Origin: Streptococcus marmotae
GTDB lineage: Bacteria > Bacillota > Bacilli > Lactobacillales > Streptococcaceae
DNA length: 64,000 bases
Direction: 5' to 3'
NCBI RefSeq assembly: GCF_001623565.1
Contig: NZ_CP015196.1
Location: 124,001-188,000, forward strand
This document shows positions 15,824 through 25,061 of this stretch, in pieces (positions within the stretch are counted from its first letter, which is position 1; each line of letters opens with the position of its first letter). Position numbers and translations under genes: made by a program. The notes under the pieces were generated by a model, which saw only the letters and a list, made by a program, of their open reading frames with translations, was not told the origin of the DNA and ran no database searches.

Positions 15824-17895
15824 AAGTAACTTCTCCGTTTTTCATTTGTACATTTTACATATTGCAACAAGTTTTCAAAGCTTGGAAGACTAGATTTTCT
15901 AATGAAAACCGGAATTTCGTATAAATCCGCAGTAATAAGATACTGTTTTCCTCCTTCGTATTCGTCCTGGCTAAATAGATGAATCCAAGTCTCTCCTGTC
16001 GGTAAATATACCGTACGTTCTCTTGCTTCATAATCCAGAATTGGAGCAACTAACAAGCTATCTCCCAATAAATAAGTATTGTCAATTTCCCATGCATTCT
16101 GATCATCTGGAAATTCAAAAAATAAACTCCTCATGACAGGATAGCCTTTTTCATGCGCTTCCACCATGATATTATATAGATAATCATTAAGTCGTTCCCG
16201 AATACGGAGAAAATCTGTCATTATGGATTCTACAGTATCTCCATATGACCAAATTTCATTTGGAGCACCTGAAGGCATTGAACCTCCGCCCGAAACAGAT
16301 AAAGGAGCAGTATGAGGTAAACGATCACCGTGCATTCGTAAAATAGGCGAAAATGTCGCATATTGGAACCAGCGTACCATTAACTCTCTGAACTCAGAAT
16401 TTTCTGGATTTCCCCCATGAAAACCGCCAATATCAGTCGTCCACCAAGGAATACCTGCTAAACCAACATTTAACCCTGTGTTCACTTGATTCCTGAATGA
16501 TTTAAAGCTTGAATCAATATCACCTGACCAAGGTAATGCACCGTATCGCTGAGCACCAGCCCAAGCTCCCCGAACTAAAATAACATTCTGAACAGATTCT
16601 CCTCCATTTCCATCATAAATCATTTTTAAATAACCTAGAGGATATAGATTGCCACAATGCAATACAGGTCCTTTATGATATCTATAATTATCAAAATCAT
16701 AAACAGCATACCCTGGCTCTGCTACATCAATCCAGTAATAATCTATTCCCAAACGTTTGTAATTCTTTTCTATCAGCGACCATACATATTGGCAAGCTTT
16801 GGGATTTGTAGTATCAATAAAAATTGTCTGCCCCTGAATCATCATTGTAATAGGAACACCTCGATTAACCTGCACAAGATAACCATTTGACTGATACTCT
16901 TGAAAATTACATGCATTTGTTTGAACAGTAGGCCAAATCGAAATAATAGGTTCAACATTATATACTTGTTTCAATGTATCAACTAATCCCTTTGGATCTG
17001 GCCAAAAATCTTTATCAAAGCAATACTCTCCTTGCTTAGGCCAATGGAAATAATCAATTGCAATCGTTGATAGCTGTATACCACGTTTGTGATAACCTTC
17101 CACTACCTCTAAAACTTCATCAGGCGTGCGATAGCGTAACTTACTTTGCCATAAGCCTAATAAATTTTTCGGCATTACTGGTGCCCGCCCAGTAACTCCT
17201 GAATAATTTTCCATAAGCTCCTTAGGAGACTCTCCTACTGTAATCCAATAATCAATATAAGTTGTTGCAGGCATGGACCACTCTGTCAGATTCTTCGCAA
17301 AATTTACTGTTCCAATACCAGGATTATTCCATAAAAAACCATAGTTAAGATTAGAAATGTAAAAGGGAATAGACATTTGAGAATTTCTTTGTGCTAGCTC
17401 TAACATCGTATGTTTTAAGTCAAGAAATTCATGTTGGTATTGACCCATACCATAGATTTTTTCAACAGAATTTGATTCAAAACGAACCTTTATAGAAAAA
17501 TCATTACCATGGTAATTTGCACGATATTCACGAGATTTTAGCTTTAAGGTGGAATTAAAGGCTTTCGTAACCTTAATTGTTCCAACATCTTCACTTCCAT
17601 CATCATGCTGAACAGCTCGTAATCGGATGTATTCTCTTAACAATACTTGATTGTGAGAATTATAAAACGTTAGACGTTTTCTATCATCCAAAACAGCCCT
17701 AATATCGCCATTGACTATTTCTACACTACCATTATCATTCTCTCTTACAACAGCATCAGATATAGAAATTTCTTCTTGCAAAGCACCCTTCTCTTCCTGA
17801 AAAACACCATTAGGAAAAGCACGCACTCTAAGTGAATTTCGTCCCCAAGCTTCAATGATTAGTAATTCATTATCTAAATACTTCTCTAATCTCAT
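15811..17895 (-). CDS. GH31 glycoside hydrolase, probable alpha-xylosidase (first copy)
   Basis: 694 residues, cytoplasmic. The nucleophile Asp is in YYWIDVAEPGY (about 386-392) and the probable acid/base Asp in LPWSGDIDSSF (about 459), followed by WWTTDIGGFHGG and FSPILRMHGDRLPH. It shares the same domain order and many motifs with the gene at 13751, so the two arose by duplication or sequential acquisition. It heads a six-gene operon behind its own promoter and operator (17919-17974). In Lactobacillus pentosus an alpha-xylosidase (XylQ) works with XylA, XylB and XylR on isoprimeverose; this is the closest functional analogy. Confidence 0.87.
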   Translation of the reverse strand: MRLEKYLDNELLIIEAWGRNSLRVRAFPNGVFQEEKGALQEEISISDAVVRENDNGSVEIVNGDIRAVLDDRKRLTFYNSHNQVLLREYIRLRAVQHDDGSEDVGTIKVTKAFNSTLKLKSREYRANYHGNDFSIKVRFESNSVEKIYGMGQYQHEFLDLKHTMLELAQRNSQMSIPFYISNLNYGFLWNNPGIGTVNFAKNLTEWSMPATTYIDYWITVGESPKELMENYSGVTGRAPVMPKNLLGLWQSKLRYRTPDEVLEVVEGYHKRGIQLSTIAIDYFHWPKQGEYCFDKDFWPDPKGLVDTLKQVYNVEPIISIWPTVQTNACNFQEYQSNGYLVQVNRGVPITMMIQGQTIFIDTTNPKACQYVWSLIEKNYKRLGIDYYWIDVAEPGYAVYDFDNYRYHKGPVLHCGNLYPLGYLKMIYDGNGGESVQNVILVRGAWAGAQRYGALPWSGDIDSSFKSFRNQVNTGLNVGLAGIPWWTTDIGGFHGGNPENSEFRELMVRWFQYATFSPILRMHGDRLPHTAPLSVSGGGSMPSGAPNEIWSYGDTVESIMTDFLRIRERLNDYLYNIMVEAHEKGYPVMRSLFFEFPDDQNAWEIDNTYLLGDSLLVAPILDYEARERTVYLPTGETWIHLFSQDEYEGGKQYLITADLYEIPVFIRKSSLPSFENLLQYVKCTNEKRRSYLCQS

Positions 17896-17918
17896 GAATT
17901 TATCTCCCTCTCCCTTTG

Positions 17919-17943
17919 TGTTAGTTCATTTGATAAACTAACA
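17919..17943 (-). promoter_or_regulatory. XylR operator (xylO-like) before the GH31/PTS operon
   Basis: A 25-base palindrome with TGTTAGTT on one side and AACTAACA on the other; 10 of 12 positions per arm are symmetric. The core is GTTAGT-N11-ACTAAC. The Firmicute xylO has the same TTAGTT...AACTAA outer bases. It lies just past the -10 element, so a bound ROK repressor would block RNA polymerase. Confidence 0.75.
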
Positions 17944-17945
17944 TA

Positions 17946-17974
17946 ATTATAACATGCTCCACCTCGTTTGTAAA
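17946..17974 (-). promoter_or_regulatory. Promoter of the GH31/PTS operon
   Basis: On the minus strand, TTTACA (17974-17969), 17 bases, then a perfect TATAAT (17951-17946). The operator follows directly. A cre-like sequence with core AAGCGGTT (about 17969-17983) overlaps the -35, but its flanks are off by one base. Confidence 0.7.
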
Positions 17975-18060
17975 GCGGTTCCATAAAAATATTTTATTTT
18001 TTATAAACTAGGACAAATGCTAGCTTCGTTGTACTGCTCAATCGTATGGTTACTTGAGGA

Positions 18061-19533
18061 TTACAATTCTTTGGTCTGGAGATAAACCTTTCGATAATGA
18101 CTATAAATTTCTTTGTACTGTTCAACATTTGCTTTAATCGGTTTTATAGCTTCAGAATAAGTTATGAATTTTTGTGCACATTCATTAATATCTGCAAACC
18201 ATCCTAACCCTACTGCTGCAAGCATAGCCGCTCCCATTCCAGGTCCTTCTTCTACTTTTAAAGTAACTATATCAGCGTTAAAGATATCTGCCTGCATTTG
18301 AAGCCAATCTTTATTTTTAGCCCCACCACCGATAGAAATTATTTTAGTAAATGACTTATCAGCAACATCGGCTAATAAGGTTTGAGAATCTTTTAGAGAA
18401 AATGTTATTCCTTCTAAAACTGACCGTACAAAGTGTACAAACGAATGACTGGCATCAATTCCAATAAAACTAGCCCGTACATGACTATCCCTATGAGGTG
18501 TTCGTTCTCCTAGCAAATATGGAGCAAATAATAAGCCATTACTACCAGGTTCAATGCTATCAATTGATTGCAATAACTCCTCATAGCTCAATGTAGGAGC
18601 AAACATCTCTTTAAACCAATTCAAACTATACCCTGCAGTTAAAGTAACTCCCATAGAATAATAATTAGCAGGTATTGCATGATTAAAGCAATGCAACTTT
18701 CCTTGATAATTAGGAGCAGCATTTCCTTCATAGGTTAGAAAAACACCCGATGTTCCAATAGAAACCATTGCTACTTCTGGAGTAAGTATACCTGCTCCAA
18801 CAGCAGCACAAGCATTATCAGCACCTCCTGCAAAAATTGTTACTTCTTGTTTCAGTTGGAACATCGTAGCAAGTTCATCTCGTAAATTTCCTATTGCTTG
18901 GCTAGAATCTACTACTTCAGGTAGATAATCTAAAGGAATCTTAAATTTTGAAGCGACTTGCTCAGACCAACATGATTCTCCCACATCAAACAGCAAGGTT
19001 CCTGCAGCATCCGAGTAATCTGAATGATATGTTCCTGTCAGATAATACCCTAAATAATCTTTTGGCAAAAGAATATGTCTTACTTTTTGCCAAACTTCTG
19101 GTTCATTTTGCTGAATCCACAGTATTTTAGGTAATGTAAATCCTTCTAGTGCATCATTTTTAGTGATAACGAACAACTCTTCACCTAATTCTTCACTAAC
19201 TTGTTGACATTGCTTGGTTGTACGCGTATCATTCCATAAAATTGCTGGTCTTAAAACCTCTCCCGCCTCATCTAATAATACTAAACTATGCATTTGCCCA
19301 GAAATACTAATTCCCGCTAATTGTTCTGAGAAGTCACTTACCTGTTCAGACAATTTCTTTATTACTTGTTCAAATGCTCTAATCCAATCATTTGGCCTTT
19401 GCTCACTATATCCCTGCTGCAAATGTTGTAGTGAATAAGGTGAAGATGTTGTTTCAATAACTTCTCCGTTTCGATTGACCAAAACACCTTTTAACGAACT
19501 GGTTCCTAAATCAATACCTAATACATATGACAT
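18061..19533 (-). CDS. xylB: Xylulokinase
   Basis: 490 residues, FGGY family. The N-terminus YVLGIDLGTSSLKGVLVN binds the ATP phosphate; GISISGQMHSLVLLD and ILWNDTRT carry the sugar-contact region, and the C-terminal ATPase half has ISIGGGAKNKDWLQMQADIF and GPGMGAAMLAA. It phosphorylates D-xylulose to xylulose 5-phosphate in the cytoplasm. It follows xylA by 58 bases in the same direction and ends 165 bases before the GH31 operon promoter. Confidence 0.94.
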   Translation of the reverse strand: MSYVLGIDLGTSSLKGVLVNRNGEVIETTSSPYSLQHLQQGYSEQRPNDWIRAFEQVIKKLSEQVSDFSEQLAGISISGQMHSLVLLDEAGEVLRPAILWNDTRTTKQCQQVSEELGEELFVITKNDALEGFTLPKILWIQQNEPEVWQKVRHILLPKDYLGYYLTGTYHSDYSDAAGTLLFDVGESCWSEQVASKFKIPLDYLPEVVDSSQAIGNLRDELATMFQLKQEVTIFAGGADNACAAVGAGILTPEVAMVSIGTSGVFLTYEGNAAPNYQGKLHCFNHAIPANYYSMGVTLTAGYSLNWFKEMFAPTLSYEELLQSIDSIEPGSNGLLFAPYLLGERTPHRDSHVRASFIGIDASHSFVHFVRSVLEGITFSLKDSQTLLADVADKSFTKIISIGGGAKNKDWLQMQADIFNADIVTLKVEEGPGMGAAMLAAVGLGWFADINECAQKFITYSEAIKPIKANVEQYKEIYSHYRKVYLQTKEL

Positions 19534-19591
19534 TTTTTCTTCCTTCCTTATAAAAAGAGGAGCAAGATTTGTTCCCTACTCCCCACCACTA

Positions 19592-20899
19592 CTAGATCAA
19601 ATAATCATTTAGACGAGATTTTACACTCTCTAGATGACTAGATTCCAATGTTGGACTATCATTCTTGAGAGCATATTCTGTTAGACTTTCTAAATCTTCT
19701 TTATCTTCAAGAATTCGAATACCAATCCCTTCCTTATAACTAGCATAGCGTTCTTCTTTTAAATTTTCTAAAAACTTGTCTTCACGAATCTTAGCAGCTG
19801 CTTTTAATCCTCTAGCATATGTATCCATTCCAGCAATATGCGCAAGTATCAAATCTTCCATTTCAAAAGAGGAGCGTCGCACTTTTGCATCAAAATTGAT
19901 ACCTCCAGGTGCTAAACCACCATTAGCTAAAATCTCTAACATAGTAAAGGTTGTATCGTAGATATTAGTTGGAAATTCATCAGTATCCCACCCTAAAAGC
20001 ATATCACCCTGGTTCGCATCAATAGATCCAAGGGCATCATAGTCTCTTGCTACATTTAATTCATGTTCAAATGTATGACCTGCTAATGTTGCATGGTTAG
20101 CTTCTAAATTGAGTTTAAAATCACCTTCTAAGTCATATTTTTGAATGAAAGCCATTGTTGTCGCTGCATCAAAATCATACTGATGCTTTGAGGGTTCCTT
20201 TGGTTTAGGTTCAATCAAAAATTGTGGCTTATGTCCGATTTTTTCTCCATAAGTAACGGCCATCTTAAATAAACGTGCAATATTGTCTTGCTCAAATTTC
20301 ATATTGGTATTGAGAAGTGATTCGTATCCTTCACGACCTCCCCAAAAGACATAGTTTTCTCCACCCAATTTTTTAGAAATATCTAATCCTTTTTTCACTT
20401 GAGCTGCTGCATATGCAAATACTTCTGCATTATTAGATGAGGCAGCACCATTGTTAAAACGAGGATGAGAGAACATGTTCGCAGTATTCCAAAGAAGTTT
20501 TTTCCCTGTTTCTTCCATCTTTTGTTTAATATGATCTGTAATTTCATCTAAATTAGAGAAAAATTGTTCTAAACTATCACCCGTAGGAGCAATATCTACA
20601 TCATGGAAACAGAAATAATCAACACCTAGTTTTTCTAATATTTCAAAAAAGGCTTCCACTCTATTATGAGCTGTCTCCATTGGAGTCGAACCTTCCCAAG
20701 TTCGAATATTTGTCGGACTACCAAACGGATCTGACCCATCTTGAGTCATGGTATGCCAGTATGCTAGAGCAAACCGAAGATGCTCTCTCATCGTTTTACC
20801 TTCAATCACTTCATCAGGATTATAGTGGCGAAAAGCGAATAAATTGCTTGTTTTAGTCCCTTCGTATTGGACGTTTGATATGCTACTAAAGTATGCCAT
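19592..20899 (-). CDS. xylA: Xylose isomerase
   Basis: 435 residues, the long class II form usual in low-GC Gram-positives. The active-site His is in [10 protein letters not shown] and metal ligands are in [29 protein letters not shown] and SIDANQGD. It converts D-xylose to D-xylulose, which XylB then phosphorylates. It is transcribed divergently from xylR, with operator, promoter and a perfect cre site in the 170-base gap. A strong AAAGGAG ribosome site precedes the ATG. Confidence 0.96.
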   Translation of the reverse strand: MAYFSSISNVQYEGTKTSNLFAFRHYNPDEVIEGKTMREHLRFALAYWHTMTQDGSDPFGSPTNIRTWEGSTPMETAHNRVEAFFEILEKLGVDYFCFHDVDIAPTGDSLEQFFSNLDEITDHIKQKMEETGKKLLWNTANMFSHPRFNNGAASSNNAEVFAYAAAQVKKGLDISKKLGGENYVFWGGREGYESLLNTNMKFEQDNIARLFKMAVTYGEKIGHKPQFLIEPKPKEPSKHQYDFDAATTMAFIQKYDLEGDFKLNLEANHATLAGHTFEHELNVARDYDALGSIDANQGDMLLGWDTDEFPTNIYDTTFTMLEILANGGLAPGGINFDAKVRRSSFEMEDLILAHIAGMDTYARGLKAAAKIREDKFLENLKEERYASYKEGIGIRILEDKEDLESLTEYALKNDSPTLESSHLESVKSRLNDYLI

Positions 20900-20912
20900 A
20901 AATTTCTCCTTT

Positions 20913-20939
20913 TAGTTAGTATTTTTTATTAACTAACTA
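20913..20939 (-). promoter_or_regulatory. XylR operator (xylO-like) of xylA
   Basis: TAGTTAGT (20913-20920), 11 bases, ACTAACTA (20932-20939). The core GTTAGT-N11-ACTAAC is the same, with the same spacing, as the operator at 17919-17943, so one repressor should bind both. It lies between the -10 and the ribosome site of xylA. Confidence 0.8.
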
Positions 20940-20940
20940 T

Positions 20941-20977
20941 AGGGTATCACTTTTGCTGAAATATGTCAACGCTTACA
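20941..20977 (-). promoter_or_regulatory. xylA promoter with an overlapping perfect cre site
   Basis: On the minus strand, TTGACA (20969-20964), 17 bases and TACCCT (20946-20941). TGTAAGCGTTGACA (20977-20964) fits the CcpA consensus TGWAANCGNTNWCA at every position and covers the -35. CcpA with HPr-Ser-P would therefore shut off xylA when a better sugar is present. Confidence 0.82.
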
Positions 20978-21069
20978 ACGCGTTTTTATAGCATTTTTTT
21001 TCTTACTATTCCAAATATTTTATGATAAAATGAAGAAAATGCTACTTAGAATTAATAGAGGTATCCCTA

Positions 21070-22227
21070 GTGAAAAATCAGGTAATTTTAGAACTAAATG
21101 AGTCAATTGTCCTAAAAACTATAATATTGAGCAAAAATATTTCTCGTATTGAACTTTCTAAAAAGACACATTTAAGTAAAGCAGCAATCACTACTTTCTG
21201 TAAGCAATTACTAGATAAAAATTTAATAATTGAAACAGGAACTGGAGAAGGAGCTAGAAAAGGAGGGCCCAAACCTATTTATCTTTCTTTTAACCCTTAC
21301 TGTGCCTGCTCACTTTCGATTGAAGTAGGAAATCATAAGTTGATTGGAGCAATATCTTACTTAAATGGAGAGCTAATTTATTCAGATAAGGTCTTGAATA
21401 CCATCAATTCAAAGAACGCAATTGAACTTTTACAACAATTATTGGAAAAATTAATAGAAAAAGCGCCTACTACTTTATATGGAATCATCGGATTAACCCT
21501 AGCCATCCATGGAGTTGTTTCAGATAATCAAATTATATTTACGCCATACTCCGATTTAGACCAACTCTCTCTTCAAAAAAAACTGCAATCCTTATATAGT
21601 TTTCCCATTTGGTTAGAAAACGAAGCTAACTTAGTAGCATTAGGAGAATACACTTACCATTTCCCTGTTAGTCATCTGGTTACAATCAGCTGCCATAGTG
21701 GTATTGGAACTGGAATTTTATTAAATGGAACTATTTACCAAGGCTACCAAAATCGAGCTGGAGAATTTGGACATACAATTCTCTATCCAAACGGTATTTT
21801 ATGTCCATGTGGTAACCACGGTTGTTTAGAGCAATACTCTTCTATAAAAGCTCTACTCCAACAGTTTCAGTCACACAAGCAAAATCCCAAACTAACACTA
21901 GATGATTTCATCCATTATCTAGCACAACAAGAGCCCATAGCACATCAGTTGATGATTGATAACGCAAAAAATATGGCAATTGGAATTACCAATGTCACTC
22001 TTCTCTATAATCCTCAAATATTAATTTTAAATAATCCTATTTATAGACGTTTTCCTCAATACCTATCTACTATTAAGCAACATGTCACAACCCGATTTTT
22101 ATCTGATTTAGAAATTGCTCTTGATCATTTAGGTGACTATGCTGCCACATTCGGTGGACTTAGTTACAGTACAAATCAATTTTTAGGAATTACTGCTTTA
22201 CGTTTTCCAAAGAATCTTACCAATTAA
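21070..22227 (+). CDS. xylR: ROK-family xylose repressor
   Basis: 385 residues from a GTG start preceded by AGAGG. The N-terminal winged helix-turn-helix (SRIELSKKTHLSKAAITTF, about 24-42) is followed by a ROK sugar-binding domain with the zinc motif CPCGNHGCLEQ and the GEFGH motif. By homology it represses the xyl genes and releases DNA when xylose binds. It is divergent from xylA and the two operators at 17919 and 20913 share its expected site. Ligand identity is inferred from context. Confidence 0.9.
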   Translation: MKNQVILELNESIVLKTIILSKNISRIELSKKTHLSKAAITTFCKQLLDKNLIIETGTGEGARKGGPKPIYLSFNPYCACSLSIEVGNHKLIGAISYLNGELIYSDKVLNTINSKNAIELLQQLLEKLIEKAPTTLYGIIGLTLAIHGVVSDNQIIFTPYSDLDQLSLQKKLQSLYSFPIWLENEANLVALGEYTYHFPVSHLVTISCHSGIGTGILLNGTIYQGYQNRAGEFGHTILYPNGILCPCGNHGCLEQYSSIKALLQQFQSHKQNPKLTLDDFIHYLAQQEPIAHQLMIDNAKNMAIGITNVTLLYNPQILILNNPIYRRFPQYLSTIKQHVTTRFLSDLEIALDHLGDYAATFGGLSYSTNQFLGITALRFPKNLTN

Positions 22228-22254
22228 AAAGATTCTGCCTACCTACAGAATCTC
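22222..22254 (-). terminator. Inward-facing terminator-like end of the island, right
   Basis: On the minus strand, GATTCTG and CAGAATC form a stem followed by TTTTTAATT, pointing into the 3' end of xylR. It mirrors the left end at 11181-11213. Confidence 0.6.
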
Positions 22255-22332
22255 AAAATATAAACATTTCCTCTAAATAAATAGCAACAATTTAAATAGG
22301 ACGAACAAAACAGGATAGGAATGAACTCTTAG

Positions 22333-22429
22333 AAAAGCTTATTTTCATGCTGTTTTTGAGAGTTTTTCTATTGAAGAACCAAAAAAAAGATTAAAGAAGA
22401 TGATCCAAAATAAATCTTTTCTTCAATCT
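22333..22429. repeat. Right 97-bp direct repeat flanking the xylose island
   Basis: Same sequence and orientation as 11084-11180 with a single difference (A at 22393 in place of G). Its right half (22381-22429) is a minus-strand terminator, here serving the hprK-lgt operon, with one mismatch in the stem. Confidence 0.9.
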
Positions 22430-22433
22430 CAAA

Positions 22434-22452
22434 TCCGCATCAGCGGACTTTT
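22434..22452 (+). terminator. Plus-strand terminator beside the right direct repeat
   Basis: TCCGC-atca-GCGGA followed by CTTTTTTT. It would stop transcripts arriving from xylR, or from the gene at 10623 in an ancestor lacking the island. Confidence 0.75.
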
Positions 22453-22453
22453 T

Positions 22454-22939
22454 TTATTCTTCTTCTAGGTTTGGTAAGTCAATCTCAATGTCTTCTGTTG
22501 TGACTGCCAATTCCTCTTCTAGCTCTTCTGCACTAGGAAGGGTTTGGGTCTTTTCTTTAATAGACTCAACCAAGTCAGCTGTTGTCAGATTTTGTTCTGC
22601 AATTTTTTCCTTGATGTGCTCAAATTTTTCAAGAGATTGCGCCTTCACCAATTGCGCTTTTTCTTTTCCAGACTGAACCAAATCATCGACTGTCAACTCA
22701 CCTGAAGTCAATTGGTCTCTGACTGTTTCGTATTTGTCAACTGCTTGCTGCCCCAAATCTTGAGCTTTTTGAATCCATTCTGCATTGATTTCTTCATGAT
22801 TCTCTTGGTAATCCTTCGTGAAATCAAGGACTTTTTTCTTAACTACTTGACCTGTCTTTGTTGCAAGAAAGGCTGCTGCTGCTGCACCACCTGCTGCACC
22901 TAAAAGGATACTTGTGAAAATGCTAGATTTTTTAACCAT
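22454..22939 (-). CDS. YtxH domain-containing protein
   Basis: 161 residues. An N-terminal helix rich in Gly and Ala (SILLGAAGGAAAAAFLATKTG) is the YtxH hallmark and probably touches or crosses the membrane. The rest is charged, helical and coiled-coil-like, with repeated SGEL and NLTTADLVESIKEKTQ-type segments, ending in an acidic tail. Family members are linked to envelope stress in B. subtilis, but the function is unknown. It overlaps the DUF948 gene by eight bases and closes the hprK-lgt operon. Confidence 0.8.
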   Translation of the reverse strand: MVKKSSIFTSILLGAAGGAAAAAFLATKTGQVVKKKVLDFTKDYQENHEEINAEWIQKAQDLGQQAVDKYETVRDQLTSGELTVDDLVQSGKEKAQLVKAQSLEKFEHIKEKIAEQNLTTADLVESIKEKTQTLPSAEELEEELAVTTEDIEIDLPNLEEE

Positions 22940-23339
22940 GTTGTTTTGCTCCTTTCTTCCCTAAAATAGAAGATAATTTACTAACTGCTGCTAAGGCTCC
23001 TCCTGCCTTTACCGTATGTTGGCCTGCGGTGCGGGCTTTTGCTGTTAGACCACGCGCAGAGGTATTGAGGTCTGATACTGACTCTGACAAGTCAGCAACT
23101 GCTACAAAGAGTGGATCCAAAGTAGCAACTTTTCCGTTTACATCTGCAACCAGAACATTTGTTTTAGCTAACAATTCATTGGTTTGGTAAAGGGTTACAT
23201 TAACATCACTCGTTAACACATTCAAAGTGTGTTGTGCTTCATCAACCACATTGGATACTTTTTTCAACAAGAGGATAACATATACTGCAACAGCTCCAAG
23301 GGCAATTGCGATAATAAAAACAGATAATTCAATCAGCAT
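22932..23339 (-). CDS. DUF948 domain-containing protein
   Basis: 135 residues. One N-terminal membrane helix (about 4-27) is followed by a helical, coiled-coil-prone region (VVDEAQHTLNVLTSDVNVTL and repeats of similar heptads) and a basic end. This is the DUF948 pattern. It commonly sits next to YtxH genes in Firmicutes, and here follows lgt. No function is established. Confidence 0.82.
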   Translation of the reverse strand: MLIELSVFIIAIALGAVAVYVILLLKKVSNVVDEAQHTLNVLTSDVNVTLYQTNELLAKTNVLVADVNGKVATLDPLFVAVADLSESVSDLNTSARGLTAKARTAGQHTVKAGGALAAVSKLSSILGKKGAKQHG

Positions 23340-23354
23340 AGAAATCTCCTTTTC

Positions 23355-24131
23355 TTAGATCTGATAATAAGGAATGTCTTTTCGACGACGATAGAAAAAT
23401 AAGATTAGTGCTAACAGCACGAATAAGGCAGAAAGCCACTGTGAAACACGTAAGCCAAGGAACATTAGACTGTCCGTTCTCATCCCCTCAATGACAAAAC
23501 GACCGACACCGTACCACACTAGGTAAAATAGGGTAATTTCACCCTGCTTGAGGAGTTTTTTTCGTCTCCGCAATACACAGATTAGAACGAAACCAAACAG
23601 ATTCCAAAGCGATTCATATAAGAAAGTTGGCGTTCGATAACTTCCGTCAATATACATTTGCTTACGAATAAACTCTGGCAGATAATCAAGATTGCTAACA
23701 CTTGCACCATAGGCCTCTTGATTGAAAAAGTTTCCCCAGCGACCAATAGCCTGTGCAATCATAACAGACGGTGCTACCACATCAAGAAAATCCCAGATTT
23801 CAATGAAGCGATGGCGTGTAAAGAAGATTAGAACGAGAAATCCCGTCAACAGACCACCATAAATGGCAATGCCTCCCTCCCAAATGGCAAAAATAGAAAG
23901 AAGATTGTCCTTATATAAATCCCAAGAAAAGGCTACATAATAAATCCTCGCACCAAGAATTGCAAGCGGAAAGGCTATTAAGATAAAATCTACAATATCA
24001 TCTGACAGAATTTTTTTACGAGGTGCTTCCTTAGACGCAAGAAAGACTGCAAGAATCAAACCTGTGATGATACACAAGGCATACCAACGAATTTCGAGCG
24101 GACCTAATTTTACTGCAACTGGATCAATCAT
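23355..24131 (-). CDS. lgt: Prolipoprotein diacylglyceryl transferase
   Basis: 258 residues with about seven membrane helices. The Lgt signature [15 protein letters not shown] is near 130-144, and [13 protein letters not shown] and the C-terminal [11 protein letters not shown] are also conserved. It transfers diacylglycerol from phosphatidylglycerol to the lipobox Cys of preprolipoproteins, such as the fragment at 835-945. It lies three bases after hprK, the standard Firmicute order. Confidence 0.95.
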   Translation of the reverse strand: MIDPVAVKLGPLEIRWYALCIITGLILAVFLASKEAPRKKILSDDIVDFILIAFPLAILGARIYYVAFSWDLYKDNLLSIFAIWEGGIAIYGGLLTGFLVLIFFTRHRFIEIWDFLDVVAPSVMIAQAIGRWGNFFNQEAYGASVSNLDYLPEFIRKQMYIDGSYRTPTFLYESLWNLFGFVLICVLRRRKKLLKQGEITLFYLVWYGVGRFVIEGMRTDSLMFLGLRVSQWLSALFVLLALILFFYRRRKDIPYYQI

Positions 24132-24134
24132 CGG

Positions 24135-25061
24135 CTACTCCTTATTGCTTGCAATGAGGCTACCGAGCCGTTTTTCAAATTCCTTAGTCGCATCAAAGCC
24201 CATTTGTTTGGAACGATAGTTCATAGCTGCTGCTTCAATCACGACAGAAATATTACGCCCTGTCTTAACTGGGATTCGAATCTGAGGAATCGTAATTCCT
24301 GCAATCTCAATCGAATCACCGCTATTTCCCAAGCGGTCAAAGACCTTACCTGTGTCATAATTTTCAAGGTAAATGGCAAGTTGCACTTCTGATGATTCCT
24401 TGACCGCACTCGCACCGTACAGACTCATAATATCAATAATGCCAACACCTCGGATTTCCAGTAGGTGCCGTAGAATCTCAGCTGGTTCCCCCCAGAGAGT
24501 AACATCATCCTTGGCATAAACATCTACTCGATCATCTGCGACGATACGGTGACCACGTTTAACCAATTCAAGACCAGTTTCACTTTTCCCAATTCCAGAA
24601 TCTCCCTGAATCAGAACACCCATGCCATAGATATCCATGAGAACACCATGGACACTGGTCCGTTTTGCAAGGCGTGAATCTAAGTAAGAAGATAATTCCC
24701 CTGCCAAACGACTTGTAGCAGACTGGCTTTGGAAAATAGCAATCCCTTTTTCCTCAGCTGCTTGAAACATTTCTTCTGGAATTTCCAAACCACGCGCTAC
24801 AATCACCACTGGAGTCTCAGGCTGAAACATTCTCCGTAAAACTTGATAACGATTATGAGAGGTCATGGCCATTAAATAGGACCATTCTTTCATCCCCATT
24901 AGCTGAATACGCTCTGGCGCATAATAGTCAAAATAGCCTGTCATCTCAAGACCAGGACGAGTAATATCAGATGTGGTAATCTCTTTTTCCAGTAGGATTT
25001 CCGTACTATATGCGCTACTCACACGCACATTGTCAATCAAATCTTTGACAAAAACTGCCAT
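24135..25061 (-). CDS. hprK: HPr kinase/phosphorylase
   Basis: 308 residues from ATG 25061, which has AGAGG six bases upstream; the frame is open 16 codons earlier but the family starts at MAVFVKDL. The N-terminal domain carries [21 protein letters not shown], Walker A is GDSGIGKSE and the HprK signature is [19 protein letters not shown]. It phosphorylates HPr on Ser46 in response to glycolytic intermediates and reverses this with phosphate. HPr-Ser-P is the CcpA co-repressor expected to act at the xylA cre site. It heads the hprK-lgt-DUF948-ytxH operon. Confidence 0.96.
   Translation of the reverse strand: MAVFVKDLIDNVRVSSAYSTEILLEKEITTSDITRPGLEMTGYFDYYAPERIQLMGMKEWSYLMAMTSHNRYQVLRRMFQPETPVVIVARGLEIPEEMFQAAEEKGIAIFQSQSATSRLAGELSSYLDSRLAKRTSVHGVLMDIYGMGVLIQGDSGIGKSETGLELVKRGHRIVADDRVDVYAKDDVTLWGEPAEILRHLLEIRGVGIIDIMSLYGASAVKESSEVQLAIYLENYDTGKVFDRLGNSGDSIEIAGITIPQIRIPVKTGRNISVVIEAAAMNYRSKQMGFDATKEFEKRLGSLIASNKE

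Noticed and set aside
17969..17983. Second cre site before the GH31 operon
   Set aside because: The core AAGCGGTT fits, but the outer TG is displaced by one base and an inner W position is missed. Kept only as a remark, not as a feature.
11219..22227. Integrative element with its own integrase
   Set aside because: No integrase, transposase or tRNA attachment gene is seen at either end; only direct repeats and terminator-like ends support the island.
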